Below, piece after piece: positions 24,725 to 36,200 of a stretch of 38,936 bases of DNA (positions are counted from its first letter, which is position 1; each line of letters begins with the position of its first letter). Source of the DNA: Perkinsus marinus ATCC 50983 (Eukaryota; Perkinsozoa; Perkinsida; Perkinsidae); assembly GCF_000006405.1 (NCBI RefSeq), contig NW_003214508.1:241576-280511 (forward strand), given 5' to 3'. The position numbers were made by a program, and so were the translations under genes. The notes under the pieces are model-generated. The model was given only the letters and a program-made list of their open reading frames with translations. It had not been told where the DNA came from and did no database searches.

Positions 24725-27700
24725 ATGAGAGCAACGGTTGAGCAAGGCACTCAGGGACGTCCGACGGTGCGAGGCTCAGTCTGTTTCAAGGCGTTTGGTT
24801 CGTCTTGTCGTCTACCTATGCGTTACCCAATAGATGATGAAACCAGCAGTGATGAATCGATGAACCACAGTGAAACTGATGACGAAGAGCAACAAGTCCA
24901 GACCCTCGAAGAGCTGAAGATGCGGCATAAATCTGTAACACTGCCTCTTGAACATCCATACAGATCGAGGTATGCGTAGGTAGTTGAAGATACGAAGATG
25001 CGACTGACAAGAGAGGATATCCGAGAGCTCAAACTGAACCACTGGCCTACGTTGACACGCCTCGTCAATAGACCAATTTCTCCTACAGCATCCACTTCAC
25101 CGTGTAATGAATACAAGTCACGGATCACACTGTGATCCCCACAGTGATCACCAACTCGCCTTCTAGCTCGACCATTAACAAGAGAGAGAACCCCAGACCG
25201 CCCATGGCTGACAGACAGCGTCGTGGCTGCACTAGACCGGAAAGAGAGGGCTGCGCAGGACCATAAACGTCAGATGGACAATGTCGGCTGCATTCTATTC
25301 ATGATATCTCACCGGCCATTCGTCAAGTCATTTCCGCATAATAGATTGTCAAGCAGCTCGAGAAACAAAGAGAAAGGGAACTGAGACGACGGAAAAGGAA
25401 GGAGGATTTAACTTTCACTTCAGGGTCGCTGGTTTCGAGCGGGAAACACATTGGTTGGGGAACAGAGTCAGACGGTGGGGATATCTCTGATTTAGATAGC
25501 AGTTCTCTAGTGCCGAGCGCTCGTGGCGAGCAGAGACAGACAGTGAACAACATCAAGGATGGGATTCGTATTAAGACTGAACCTTCTAGACAAGCTAAGA
25601 AGTTGAAGGAAGTCGTTAAGATGTGCAAACGAATGCTGGTGACTCGTGACTTGTTGGGAATCGAGACTGACATCATGTCGGCTCAGATTCAGACTGGTCG
25701 TTTGGCATTTCCTGAAAAGTCGACCATCTTCGCACCGGATGGTATGTGCGCATCCTTATGGTGATGAGGAATGTTTCACTCAGAGTTTCAAGGGGAGCAA
25801 CTACTCACAACACAGTTGACAGAATTCGTGAGGCACCAATAGTGCAGAATGCTACTAACAGTGTGGTTCATTTAGGCGGAGGAAATGATACGAAGTCTCG
25901 GAGAGGAGCCGTTAGAGGTCACCAAGGTGATCGGGTATCGAGTACTGTCATTTCCCCATGATGCGATTCATAGGAAGCTCTAACGGACGGAGCGGAGCGA
26001 ATATCGCTGAAGGTAGCGCGCTTACAAGCTGAGTGGTCTGGCTACCAGACTTTGGTATTTCTGCTGGGGTCAGGGAGAGTCGAAACCCCTTACGAGAGCG
26101 AGCACTAATGGCAGCGGTGAAATGCTCAATTTTGGTAGACCTAAAATGGCAGACCCCGAGTCACGTATATCTCTTCAGATGGTTTTAGAAGCTTATTTGC
26201 GACTGCTGCAGAACGAGTTCAAGCGGAGGAGGCGTATGTGGCTCGCCAGGTGATTGCAGGGCGTGTTGACGCGTCAATCAGCAACCCTCTTCATAGCTGA
26301 ATCGTTTCGAAGAGCTGAAGGCCGAGCAAGAGTCCAACCAAGAGGTAGATCAGATATCAGAAGGTGAGTGAATGTTGTTCCATGAGGTCTCATATACCCT
26401 TAGGAATGAGCGGCTCGTCAGACAGCCTGGGGACCTTGCGGGACACTCAGTGAGGAGTCAATCGCCTTCATTTTGATCCGTTATGGATCCTATAATGACG
26501 TGAACGACGACTATAACTGTGACTTCATGATATGGAATCACAGTGATAGTCGTCACTTGCCAGAGAGGTTTGGTTCTTGGGTTTTCCCCTTGCATTCTCG
26601 TCGCCTCCGATACAAACCCGAATAGCGAGCCACTTGCTCGAAGAAGTGATTGAATTTATGATTACGATTACAATCCTGTTCTGAGGTACGATAACTCAAT
26701 ACGTAGCTCCAAGGCTCTTTCTCGGAGGATCTCAACGAGTCGAAGCACCATAGCCAAATCAGTATCGCCGTCGGAAGCACCAATTCGGAATAACCTATTG
26801 CGCAAAGCGAGCAGACTGAGTAAGCTTGAGTGTGGCTGTCAGAGTGGATATGGAAAAGAAGGGGTTTTCTTGTAGCTGTCGGTTATGAAGAATCCGACCC
26901 ATATGTTGAGGTGAGGACAGTTGACTGTCATGTAAGGACGATTACTAGATATTCCAGGCACAGAAGGAATTGCAAGAGAGGATGCTCATGGTGACGAGGA
27001 AGCTGCAAGCAACCAAGCTCCGCGACTCAAAGCGACGTAGGACTACTTCCTTTTGAGGAGTCAGCGCTCATATGTGCGGCCAGGTCTTCACGGATCGAGC
27101 CTCCGGCGGGAATGTGGTCCTGGAATTCGACGTAGATTGCATGAACATCATTCCTCAAGCGCAGAGCCCACACCATTAAGCGAGATAACAGATCTCGCGA
27201 AGAGCGCGCTGGCAGCAGCCTCTCAACGTCGTAGGGAGGCGTGTGAACCAGCAGTGTAGGGCGTTGGAACAAATCGGTGGTCTTATCCGGTGCCTTCGTG
27301 ATAGGCATAGTCCCAAGTATTCGGCACGGGCCGCACGAGTGGATGGGAACGAAGTAGGTTGTTATATGGCGATGGTTGTTGAGTATTCTTCAGAGTGATC
27401 GAGGGGTCTTCCTGACTCTCTCATCCAGCGAGTCTGACGACAGTCCAAGTGACGAGGCAAGTTCGAGCAGTTCTCACTCTGTAGCGCCTTGGAGAGTGGC
27501 TGATTCAGAATACTGTGTGGGTCAGGAAACTTCGTCAGAGGCCGGCAGCAGCGAGCCAACGTCTGATGTGACCATCAACCTCGAGGAAGTGGGGAAGCGA
27601 CTATTGACGGAGCTCGGGGATGAGACTTTAACCGTTTGGGCTCTTGAGGATCTTCTTGCCGAAACGAATGTGGATTCAACTACTGATTGAGTCTGCGACG

Positions 27701-28193
27701 TTCGTCCCTCTCCATGCAAACGGAGATCATTGCTACTCTCATGAACGCGTACAGTATCCTAAGGTGTACAGCCTAGCTGGTGTGCTTGCGTTGCTGTCAC
27801 AAGAACCTCTACACCGTCAAGGCAGTTGTTTCAGCCGAGTGAAGGTATATGCTGTATTTACGCTTCATCCAGCGAGACTGGGGATCGGACGCTGTATTCC
27901 AGAATAGGTCTCAGACCCGAACGAAACTGATAATTGAGCTTGGCTAAGCTTTCGAGGAGCTGCGTGAGGTCGAGACCTCCCTATAGAGCTCATCGCACCT
28001 TGCTCTGGCTGAACATGCAGATGCGAACCGGCTAGTTTTGCTGAATAAAACTTTGTATATCCTCTTGGTGGGGACTTACTGTGATGAACTTGATCTTCGA
28101 TCGGTCAAGACGAGTATGTACACGGACTTTATCATCTCTGGTACTCTGATAGATATCGCTGAGCATGCTCAGCGGCTAAGGTGCCATCAGTAG
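24725..28193 (+). CDS. Long charged, coiled-coil protein, probably nuclear; many short introns
   Basis: Not recognised. Sixteen exons plus the start of a seventeenth keep frame: 24725-24969, 25012-25103, 25167-25282, 25345-25741, 25784-25827, 25876-25926, 25974-26012, 26074-26134, 26179-26249, 26297-26363, 26404-26449, 26544-26572, 26626-26645, 26707-26761, 26808-26819, 26876-26910, 26958 on; introns are 40-94 nt. An acidic Ser/Glu N-terminus (DDETSSDESMNHSETDDEEQ) precedes VVAALDRKERAAQDHKRQ, a basic coil with an NLS-like RRRKRKE, and helical stretches (TQLTEFAEEMIRSLGEEPLE, AAERVQAEEAYVARQLNRFE, AQKELQERMLM). After 27037 two routes are possible. One is a 47-nt intron and a stop at 27257. 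The other is splicing on to later coding stretches (27216-27347, 27402-27690 with SSESDDSPSDEASSSSS, and a last exon ending AEHAQRLRCHQ at 28191-28193). The 3' part may therefore be alternative splicing or a second gene. The start may be the ATG at 24725 or 24820. Confidence 0.6.
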
Positions 28194-28350
28194 CCTTTTT
28201 TCCGTCCACGAAGTACCTGGTTTGTCGTCGTTTGTCGAAGATTTGTGACTGTTGATTTTTTGGGTGAGAACTGAACATCTCGGGTTCGATCCCCAGTGAC
28301 GGCATTTCTCCCGTCTTTTTTCGTTCATTCTGTTTGGAAGAACTTGATCA
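28194..28350 (+). other. Short spacer with a tRNA-like B box and T runs
   Basis: Between a stop at 28193 and an ATG at 28351 lie T runs (about 28195-28201 and 28315-28320) and CTCGGGTTCGATCCCCAG near 28288-28305. The core GGTTCGATCCC matches the RNA polymerase III B-box/T-arm consensus. CCGTC (28202-28206) could pair with GACGG (about 28308-28312). I could not fold a full cloverleaf: no proper A box or anticodon arm is evident. Confidence 0.25.
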
Positions 28351-30085
28351 ATGCTTCGACGTACCTTTCAACGGTTTAGTTCTACGGCGGGCACTCTCCA
28401 CGCAGCATTGCGTAGTATTAAGAAGACTCGGGTTGGACTTTGGCTTCCCGCTGGTACATACCCTTCTGCCTCCTCTACCCTTAGTGTTCACTCAGGTGCA
28501 TGTGAATCGTCTATCGCTGCGAGGCGAGCCCTTTGGGGCCGGGATTGTACAGTAGTACCGCTGCCATATAGTGATAAGGAAGCTGCGAGGTAGGCTGGCT
28601 GCGTGTTGTACTATAGACTACGATGAGCCGCTTCAGGCAAATGGTCGTCGATAGTAGGACGCGGTCCATTCTCGTGGAGACGGGAAGTGAGGAGGCGGTA
28701 GAATTGTGCAGGGGTCTCGGTGTGGCCCTACTGCCGATGGATAGATTGCTTGGGTCTGTACCAGCAGTCGAGTCTGATGGCCATTTGCCTGACGCCGGTC
28801 CAGTGCACGTTCCCTCGATAAGCTACTATCATGTGGGTAGACAGTGTCCACTGAGTGCCGATCAGTTGGCCAACCGAGCTAGGAATACAGCCAACTTGTT
28901 GGCTCTCAACGAACAGGATTCCGTACTTGTTTGCGGTAGTGCAGATGCGGGCGCTGACTTTGAGGATTTGCAGGCTGCTCGAATAGTGGGAGCCAAGACA
29001 GTGGACTTTAACATGGACAGTGCTGAGGATGTAGTAGTAGCTGCGCGAGAATCCCGAGCAACGATTATCATCGGGGACTGCGGTAGTTTGAGAGAAATTG
29101 GGGAAGTTATGGTACGGATAGATCCTGTGTATCGTGAGGAAATACTACTGAGGTTAAGGGCAATTGTCTGCGACTTACCTTGGCGTCATAGCAGTAGAGT
29201 GAAAAATGAAGTTGATGATGTTGAGGCTCGATGGCGTGAAGCCACCGGAGGGACAGGACCTGACATAATGTGGAGAGCCCGACTTGGTGAAACTGGTACT
29301 AGTAGAATTGGGAGTACTCTAAATCTCGTTTGATTCATCGCTTTGTGGGATTATGTCATATTATATCGCACTTCCTGTATGTACATATGATTTATATCTA
29401 CGTATAGGAAGTATGAACGGATTACAGCATCGTATGCAAGCTATCGGGATATATCTGTTTCAGCCGATGTGGCCTATGGTAAAACGCCAGTGTATGGTGT
29501 TTCTCAGGATCGCTGTTTACGGCATCAGCAGACCTAAAAGTTCTGAGAAGTATCGAAAACACCGCCGTCGAGTTAGCAGTGGATCCACACAGCAATGAAC
29601 TCTGTGTCAAGGATGACAGCATATGTAGTGAACAGGGGTATTCTCCGTTTCGCTGCTGGCAGTGCCTGAAATTTCGAATTGGAGGCAAGAGCTCGAACAG
29701 GCACTTGTGGTTACTTTGAGCGTCCCCGGTCCTCGGCTTCTGAGTTTTCTACTGACCTGGGAGTCCTGACTGGTGTGACAGCAAAGATGAAGGGGAATAC
29801 CGTTGAAGAGGTTGGAGGTCTTGTGGCTCAGCCAGCTGAATTGTATTACACTAGGCTGGGACGAAACGTAGGGTGCAGTAGCGAACTTAGTGGTTGAGAG
29901 ATGAACTGTGCTGTTAGGAGACGAGGCGCGACTTGATGAAAGCAGATTGGCGAGTGAAGACTGTGCCGATGCAAGTGTTCTACTGGGCCCGAGCTAAGAA
30001 GGGACAGGTGTATATGTCTGTGAAGCATAACAATAAGACCATCTATAGAAGTCGATATTTCCGACGCCAAACGACGTATAAATGA
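28351..30085 (+). CDS. AMP-binding (acyl-CoA synthetase-like) protein, likely catalytically inactive
   Basis: Adenylate-forming enzyme fold, nearest in layout to malonyl/acyl-CoA synthetases (ACSF3-like). The six-exon model keeps frame: 28351-28589, 28628-29327, 29412-29496, 29532-29627, 29701-29867, 29918-30085; 484 aa, somewhat short for the family. The N-terminus (MLRRTFQRFSSTAGTL) looks like a mitochondrial presequence. RVGLWLPAG and CTVVPLPYSDKEA match the family start; IVCDLPW and ARWREATGG match the region before motif A5; CGYFERPRSSASEFSTDLGV matches the GYW...TGD region. Catalytic motifs are changed: the P-loop site reads YYHVGRQCPLS (about 146-156) instead of TSGTTGxPKG; TGD is STD (390-392); GR is GN (405-406); and the usual PxxxxGK lysine reads KKGQ (456-459). 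The intron at 29328 has a weak donor (GTTTGA). Confidence 0.6.
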
Positions 30086-30213
30086 TCGTGACATGTTGAT
30101 CCTGAGTGTTTCTGGATGTAGCAGTGTGGTGGTGTGAGAGATGTGGTATTACTCGTGTTTGGTAGTGAAGGCCTTGGGTCACAAAATTCAATCCCCAAGG
30201 CCATTTGCTGAAT
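30086..30213 (+). other. TRRAP leader or intergenic
   Basis: Only 128 bp separate the AMP-binding gene from the TRRAP start codon. It includes GT-rich sequence and the hairpin at 30170-30202. Confidence 0.5.
30170..30202 (+). promoter_or_regulatory. 9-bp-stem hairpin just before the TRRAP start
   Basis: GGCCTTGGG (30170-30178) and CCCAAGGCC (30194-30202) pair perfectly around a 15-nt loop, 11 bp before ATG 30214. It could be a structured leader or the 3' end of the upstream transcript. Confidence 0.5.
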
Positions 30214-33200
30214 ATGAAGTCATCATCATCATCGCCGACAGGTGGAGATCAACATAGTAAGAATGAGAGGCTTGTTCAGGAGACTAGTAAGCTGAGGTCG
30301 CTGATGGTAGAGCTCAATAGTGCACGGGCTCGTAGTGAGACGGCTTTGTTGACTGGTGGCTTGGCGAGTGAAAAAAGTAAAGTGGAAGAATTGGAGAAAA
30401 CTATAGGGGAACGTTTGATTGCAATTACGCAGATGTATGAGGCGGAGACTCTTAGTGGAGTTGAAAAATCGGCTTTTTGGAATCACACGGTACCACTCTT
30501 GAGGGAATTCGTGGATAGATCTAATCAAGGCAAATTGGTGTCACCACTGGTAGCGAGGAGGCGGACACTTGAGGCTAGTATGTCTGTATTGTATCATGTT
30601 AAAGGGACCGAGCAGATGGATGTCCTCACGGGCCTGCTCAAGACTTTTTCAGATAGTATTGCTCTTTCTGCTGGGGAGATCACCAGGTCCGCATATAGTG
30701 GCTCTACTGCTGGTTCGCCGCCCGATGGAGACCTACAGTCGTATAGGGGTATTGGAGCGATGGCTGCGCAGGGGCAGGTCGCAGTACTGAGGGCTATGCG
30801 TGACCGACAAGCATCGTCATCAAGTGGACTCCCTATTGGTATCTCAATGGAACAGCTGAGTATGCTTGCTGGTCACCTTACTACAGTATTGTCCACAATA
30901 CCAGCACTGGCGCACACTGAGAAGATCTCAGCAACGGTGGTCTTAGACGCCTTGGACCTAATCTCGCAGTGTGTTCCGTTGACTGAGACTATCATTGATC
31001 TGGTGGAGGGACTCAGCGATGAGTCTGCTAGTATATGGCATGCTGTGAAGAAGTGTGCTGTGAATTTGTCGAACATTCTCGTCTTTGGCAAAGTCGATTT
31101 GGCGAGAATTTTGAGCGGAGCGACGCAGGCGTGTATGGCGAAAGCTGTCGAATTTCTCGCCCTTGCACACTACAGAGCAGTGACATTCATAATCGCCAAT
31201 AATGAATCAGCTGCTGCTGCTGCTGCGGTTAAGGGGAGTGATCGAAAGCCTTCTTGGAACTGGATGCACTGTGACTTTCCTGGTTGCCCTGGCAGGTTGG
31301 TCGGAAGCTTCATGTTCCTTTTCTCCCAACACAAGGGCCCTCGTGGTGGTATGGACGACGCCGTGAGCTATAAATGGGATCTACTGGGTCTGTTCAAGAG
31401 GTTCCTGCTCCTACACGGACAGAACTGTGTGGGTGAACTGAGCGATAATCTGGATGATATACTCGATGAAAAAGGGTTGATGGGGATAACCACGGGGGTA
31501 TCTCAGGACGTATGTGACATGTCCGCTAGGGATTACCTGAGAGCTATGATACTATCAGTTCAGTCGGATGTATTACTAGTCCTGCGGTCTAGGTTGTCTA
31601 TACAGCAGACGGCCAAGGCGGTTAACCTCTTCTGTGGTTATCTATTGGATGATACTCGGTCCTTCGCTAGCCGGACTGCTTCGATAAGTCTATTGCTTAG
31701 TCTGGCCGATCAGCTCATTAACAAGCCCAGTAATGACTCTAAACAGTCTGAGCAGTCGAGTAACGGATCACAGCAAGGAACCCCCACAGCAGCCGCTGCC
31801 TCGGCGCCTGATCGACGCGGCAAGCCCTTCACTGATATATTGATGCAACTGTCTATTACGGTTACAGTCAGCTTTGAGAGACTCACTGGTGAAATCGCTC
31901 AGCTGATCGATGCGATGGTCTTGGCTGGGGAAGGCATTTACCTTGTGGATGAGGAGAATGTTGCGAGGAGGTCTGAGATTCCCCCGATACTTGAGCGCTG
32001 GGCGGAAAGAGCGCGGCATACAGTGAACAGTGTATGGGCTATCTCTAAGGTGACACGGCTGATGGCTCCGCAATGTGATTGGTCGACCTGTGCTCTTCCG
32101 AAAGAAGAGATTGCGGTTGCCATGAATGTAGGGTGTAGTACTACTGGGCCGCTGCCTGTGATTCCTTTGACTACGATAGTCACAGGTGTTGGCCAGCTGC
32201 GTGAGTTGGCTAGAGCTCTTATCAGTCTGTCTAAGCCGATTCAGTGGTCGCTAGCTAATAAGTGTTCCCCTAGTATAGCGAGGTCGAGAGAGTGTCTCGA
32301 CCTGTTGGATAGATACCTGGTTGGCGGTATGAAAATGTGCCATTTGGTGGCGGTCGCGACTTCAGTGCAGCACTTGGCAACATCGATGAGTTTGCATAGG
32401 AGGAAGCCAGGTGCTGATAGTCTACTGAAGATGGGAGATGAGAAGGTCTTTACAGCGGAGGGAATGTTTGGTATGATGGTACAAAGCAGCAACGCGGAGG
32501 AGCAGTCACTTCTGGATGCATTTGGTGGTGTTTTCCAACACCTTAGTGAGGCATCCTTCACCGACCTGTTTGCCTTCCGATTCAGCTGGCTCCTTAGGGT
32601 GGTTTCTGTGAACAACATTGCATTGGTCCTCACTCAGCAATTTATGTCGCAGGCTCATACAAGCCCTGCTTTTACTGAGATACTCGTGGCCTTATCAGTG
32701 CATCGCATCGAAGACATATTCGCCTCTAATGACAAGGAGCCGGAGGCGGCTGTGAAGAGAGGAGTGCCTCGGCGGTGGTTCAACCCTAAATATCAAGTGG
32801 TTGACAGAGCCATCGACAATCAGGATGGCTCGGTGGTTGCCAGACCTGATGGGCCTGTTGGACAGACGAGGCTGGACCGGTTTGTGGCCTCCCAGGAGCC
32901 CTTTGGGGGCCTTCTGGGTGGTGATGTTGTCTCACAACCATGCGAGTTGGCCTATCAGGGTGGTAATGATCCTGACGACCCCTACATCCAATGTGTGAAG
33001 TTTTATGGTATGAGGGAGAACTGCGATGGTATGCCCAACGCCTGTGTCACTTTCGACAGTGGAAGTGTTCTGCTGAGACTTTATAAGTGGGTTATGAAGT
33101 GTGTCGCGCACTTCTCGGCTAGTGGTGGGCCGACCATGGCACCACAGATAGTAGATGTGGTTACTGAGTGCCTTCAGCTAGCTCAGTCGACGTTGGCTGG

Positions 33201-36200
33201 CGAACCCAATAACGTCATTGGGATAGTCAAGACTGCTTTCCGAGCAATCACTAAGGGAGGGAATCTCTATGACATACCAGAATTACATGAGCTTGTTGAT
33301 CCTATCATCGACTATGTCACTCAGCTCACGGCTATTCCGGAGACCTCTCTACCTGAGTGGAGTCGGTCGGCCTTGCTGGAGATCGCATTGTCAATACCAG
33401 TAGATTTCAACGCGTATTTGGTGCCGAGATTGAACAAGCTCATACCTATATTGACGAAGGCACTCGAGCATGACTATAATCGACTGGATGTTACGGGTTC
33501 GACCAAGTCACCACATGGTCCTGAACTCACGGTCCAGGCATTGACCTTCTTGGACCACTGCTTGGAGCTTCATCACGACATATCTCATCCAGCACTAATA
33601 GCTGAGGCCAACCTCTCGACAAGCGCCTGGCGTGGTATTGGGGGTCTGTCTCAAAGTTCGATCCTTACGGCGCTTATGAGGCTCACTGTCCCGCCCTCTG
33701 GTGAGGTGGTCCACACTCAGCATCATTCCCAGGCTATGGCCATCAGAGCATTCAAGGCCTTTGGGAAGCTCGGTACACGCTCCCATATCCTTTCGCTTGC
33801 CGATGCCGTTACGTCTGAAATGCGTCCCCAAGTTCCCCTTGCTGAAGTCGATGGAGATGAGCCAGATCTAGAACAGCACTTTGTTATCCTAACTGGTCGA
33901 GGCGATGGAGCATCTGAGATTTCGGTCCCGATGGGAGGTGCTTATGAAGTGGCTCTCGGCCTACTCCGGACTTACTCTGTGCAAGTTAAGAAGTGGATGC
34001 GCAGTGATGGAACTCCGCTGACTACTATCTTCGAAGAGGCTGTCCCGCCTCCTAGACGCAAACTAACTTTGATGGTTCTTCTATGCCAGGCCATGGCTGT
34101 GAACTTGGATGTCTTCAAACCAGCCGGAACAGTTGTGCTGAGCGACCGACAAGTGACTCGATGTATGGAAGGCTTGGTGTTGAGCGTCGTCGTCTGCAAC
34201 ACATGCTCACTATCAGAGGAGACTCGTGAATCGGCTGAGGTGTGTCTCCAAGCGGCTATTACTGCGATCACCGATCGTGGAGTTCAGCAAGCGCGGCAGC
34301 TACTATCTGCTCTCCTGGCTCTGGCTGATAGCCATCCCGCGTTCGACAAGATCACGAAAGTTATCTCGGGTTGCATATGGTCCATCATTGACCATGATGC
34401 CGCTAACAAGAGCATGGTGTTAAATACATCGCTGGATCGTATAGTGAGCTGTATGGCTTGCTCGAAGAAGTGCATGGCTGGGAAGATAGTGCTGAAAGCT
34501 TTGAAGGAAGTCAACGAAGGCATCACTGATGATGTAGTTGTCAAGGCCATGGAAGCGGCTTTGGATCTGAACGCTAATGCTGTCCGTGGTATGGGAGGAT
34601 CTGTGGAATGGTTGGATGCACGAGAGCTCGGCGAGAGCATAGTTGACGCCTGTCTCGATCGAGTTGGGGAGGAGTCGGAAGCGTTGGTCGAAGTGATGGT
34701 ATCGTCGCTATTAACACCGTGCTCTGAAGACCCACTAGCCGAGGCTGCACTGGCCAAGTATGCTGTCAAAGTGGGACGAGATCTCTCCGATGTCTTGGCT
34801 GGCAGTGACCGCCTCGCTGAGGTATTCTCGGATTCGCCGCAAGATGATGAACAGGCCATCCTGCAGGGCCTCTGTGCTGTGTTAGCGTGTGAGAAGCCTC
34901 CCTTCGTGAAGATGCTGATGAAATGGATTCCCAGTAGTTTTCTGGATGTCCTGAGGAAGCTGGACAATGCTCACTTCCCTGCGACTAGTGGTCAGTTGGA
35001 AGGCGCTATGGAGACTAAGGCACGTGCCACTCCGGTATTCGACGATCTTGAGCGGACTCATGTTATGGTCCTCGCCATACGAGCTTCCAAGCTGTTAATC
35101 GTCAATGCAGGACTCAAAGATTTTGTCAACCATTCGGGATTGTGCTCGTTGGATTCCACTTTACAGAGCGCTGTCCCACTGGTCCCCGAGGCTTCCTCGA
35201 AAACGCAGTTCAGACCCCACAGATGCTGCCTGAGGGAATGGTTGGTTGTATGGCTGCTACGTAGGTTGCTCGTTACAGAGCATCCCAATACCCCGGTCAT
35301 CGATGCTGCCTTCTACGCCTTACGTGTGGTGTCGGAGCTTGCGTCAACTTCTCTGTCAACGCTTCTGTCGAGATCAGTCTTGAACCCATTCCTCCGGTCG
35401 CTGGTCGATATGCTCAAGGTCCAACTCCAGCAAAGATGGAAAAATCCGGCGATGGTCACGAAGCAGTTCTGTCGTGTGGTAGCGGTGGTCATGAACGGCC
35501 AAGAGGTGGACGCTCAGGTGTCTGCCTGGGCTCGTGAGACTCTGTTGGGTCGACTGGATGTCATATGCGGTTCGATCACTCGAACGGTTGGAGGGACTCT
35601 AGGCTCGGATGCTTCGGCTGCACCTGGTGGAGGCACCTGGCTTTTTAGAGGGCCATCTATTACCGAGGCCACAGCGAACGCTGCGGCTGGGGGTACATCG
35701 TTGGCGTGTCAGAGCGGGTTGTGCCGGGCTGATTTGTTGGAGTGTGCTGTTCTACTTCAAGCGTTGTCGGTGGTTGTGAATCCCAAGGACGAGGTTCAGG
35801 TCACATCTACCATAACAAAGATCCTTCCTGTAGTCATACGCCTCCTCAGTAGTGGGCTAGCTCATATGACCAATCAGGAGTCTCTACTATTCGATCCATT
35901 CAGCCAGGTGCTGTTGGATCTGTTCAATCACTGGGCTGGTCCTGCTTCACGGTACATTGTACGTATCATACTCTCATCCCAGTCCAGGACGGTGAGTCCT
36001 CAGCTAGTACCCGAAGACTCGCCAGGGGAGAAGCCGCTGAGCAGCAGTGCCAGTGCGCTCATATCCTATATAGAGGCATTGCTTGCGAAGGCTTATGCTA
36101 AACCGTTGAGGTGGGAGGCTTTGATCGAGAATCTAACGCTGTGTGTACCCTCTGTGGTCGCATCGTCTTTGATGAGCAGTGGTGTGCCACAAGGCTGCAG

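Noticed and set aside
28202-28320. Complete tRNA gene.
   Set aside because: Only a T-arm-like B box and part of an acceptor pairing are seen; no A box or anticodon arm fits.
30086-30213. Relict spliced-leader sequence before TRRAP, as expected for a reinserted mRNA.
   Set aside because: No match to a CCGTAGCCAT...GGCTCAAG-like leader was seen in this interval.
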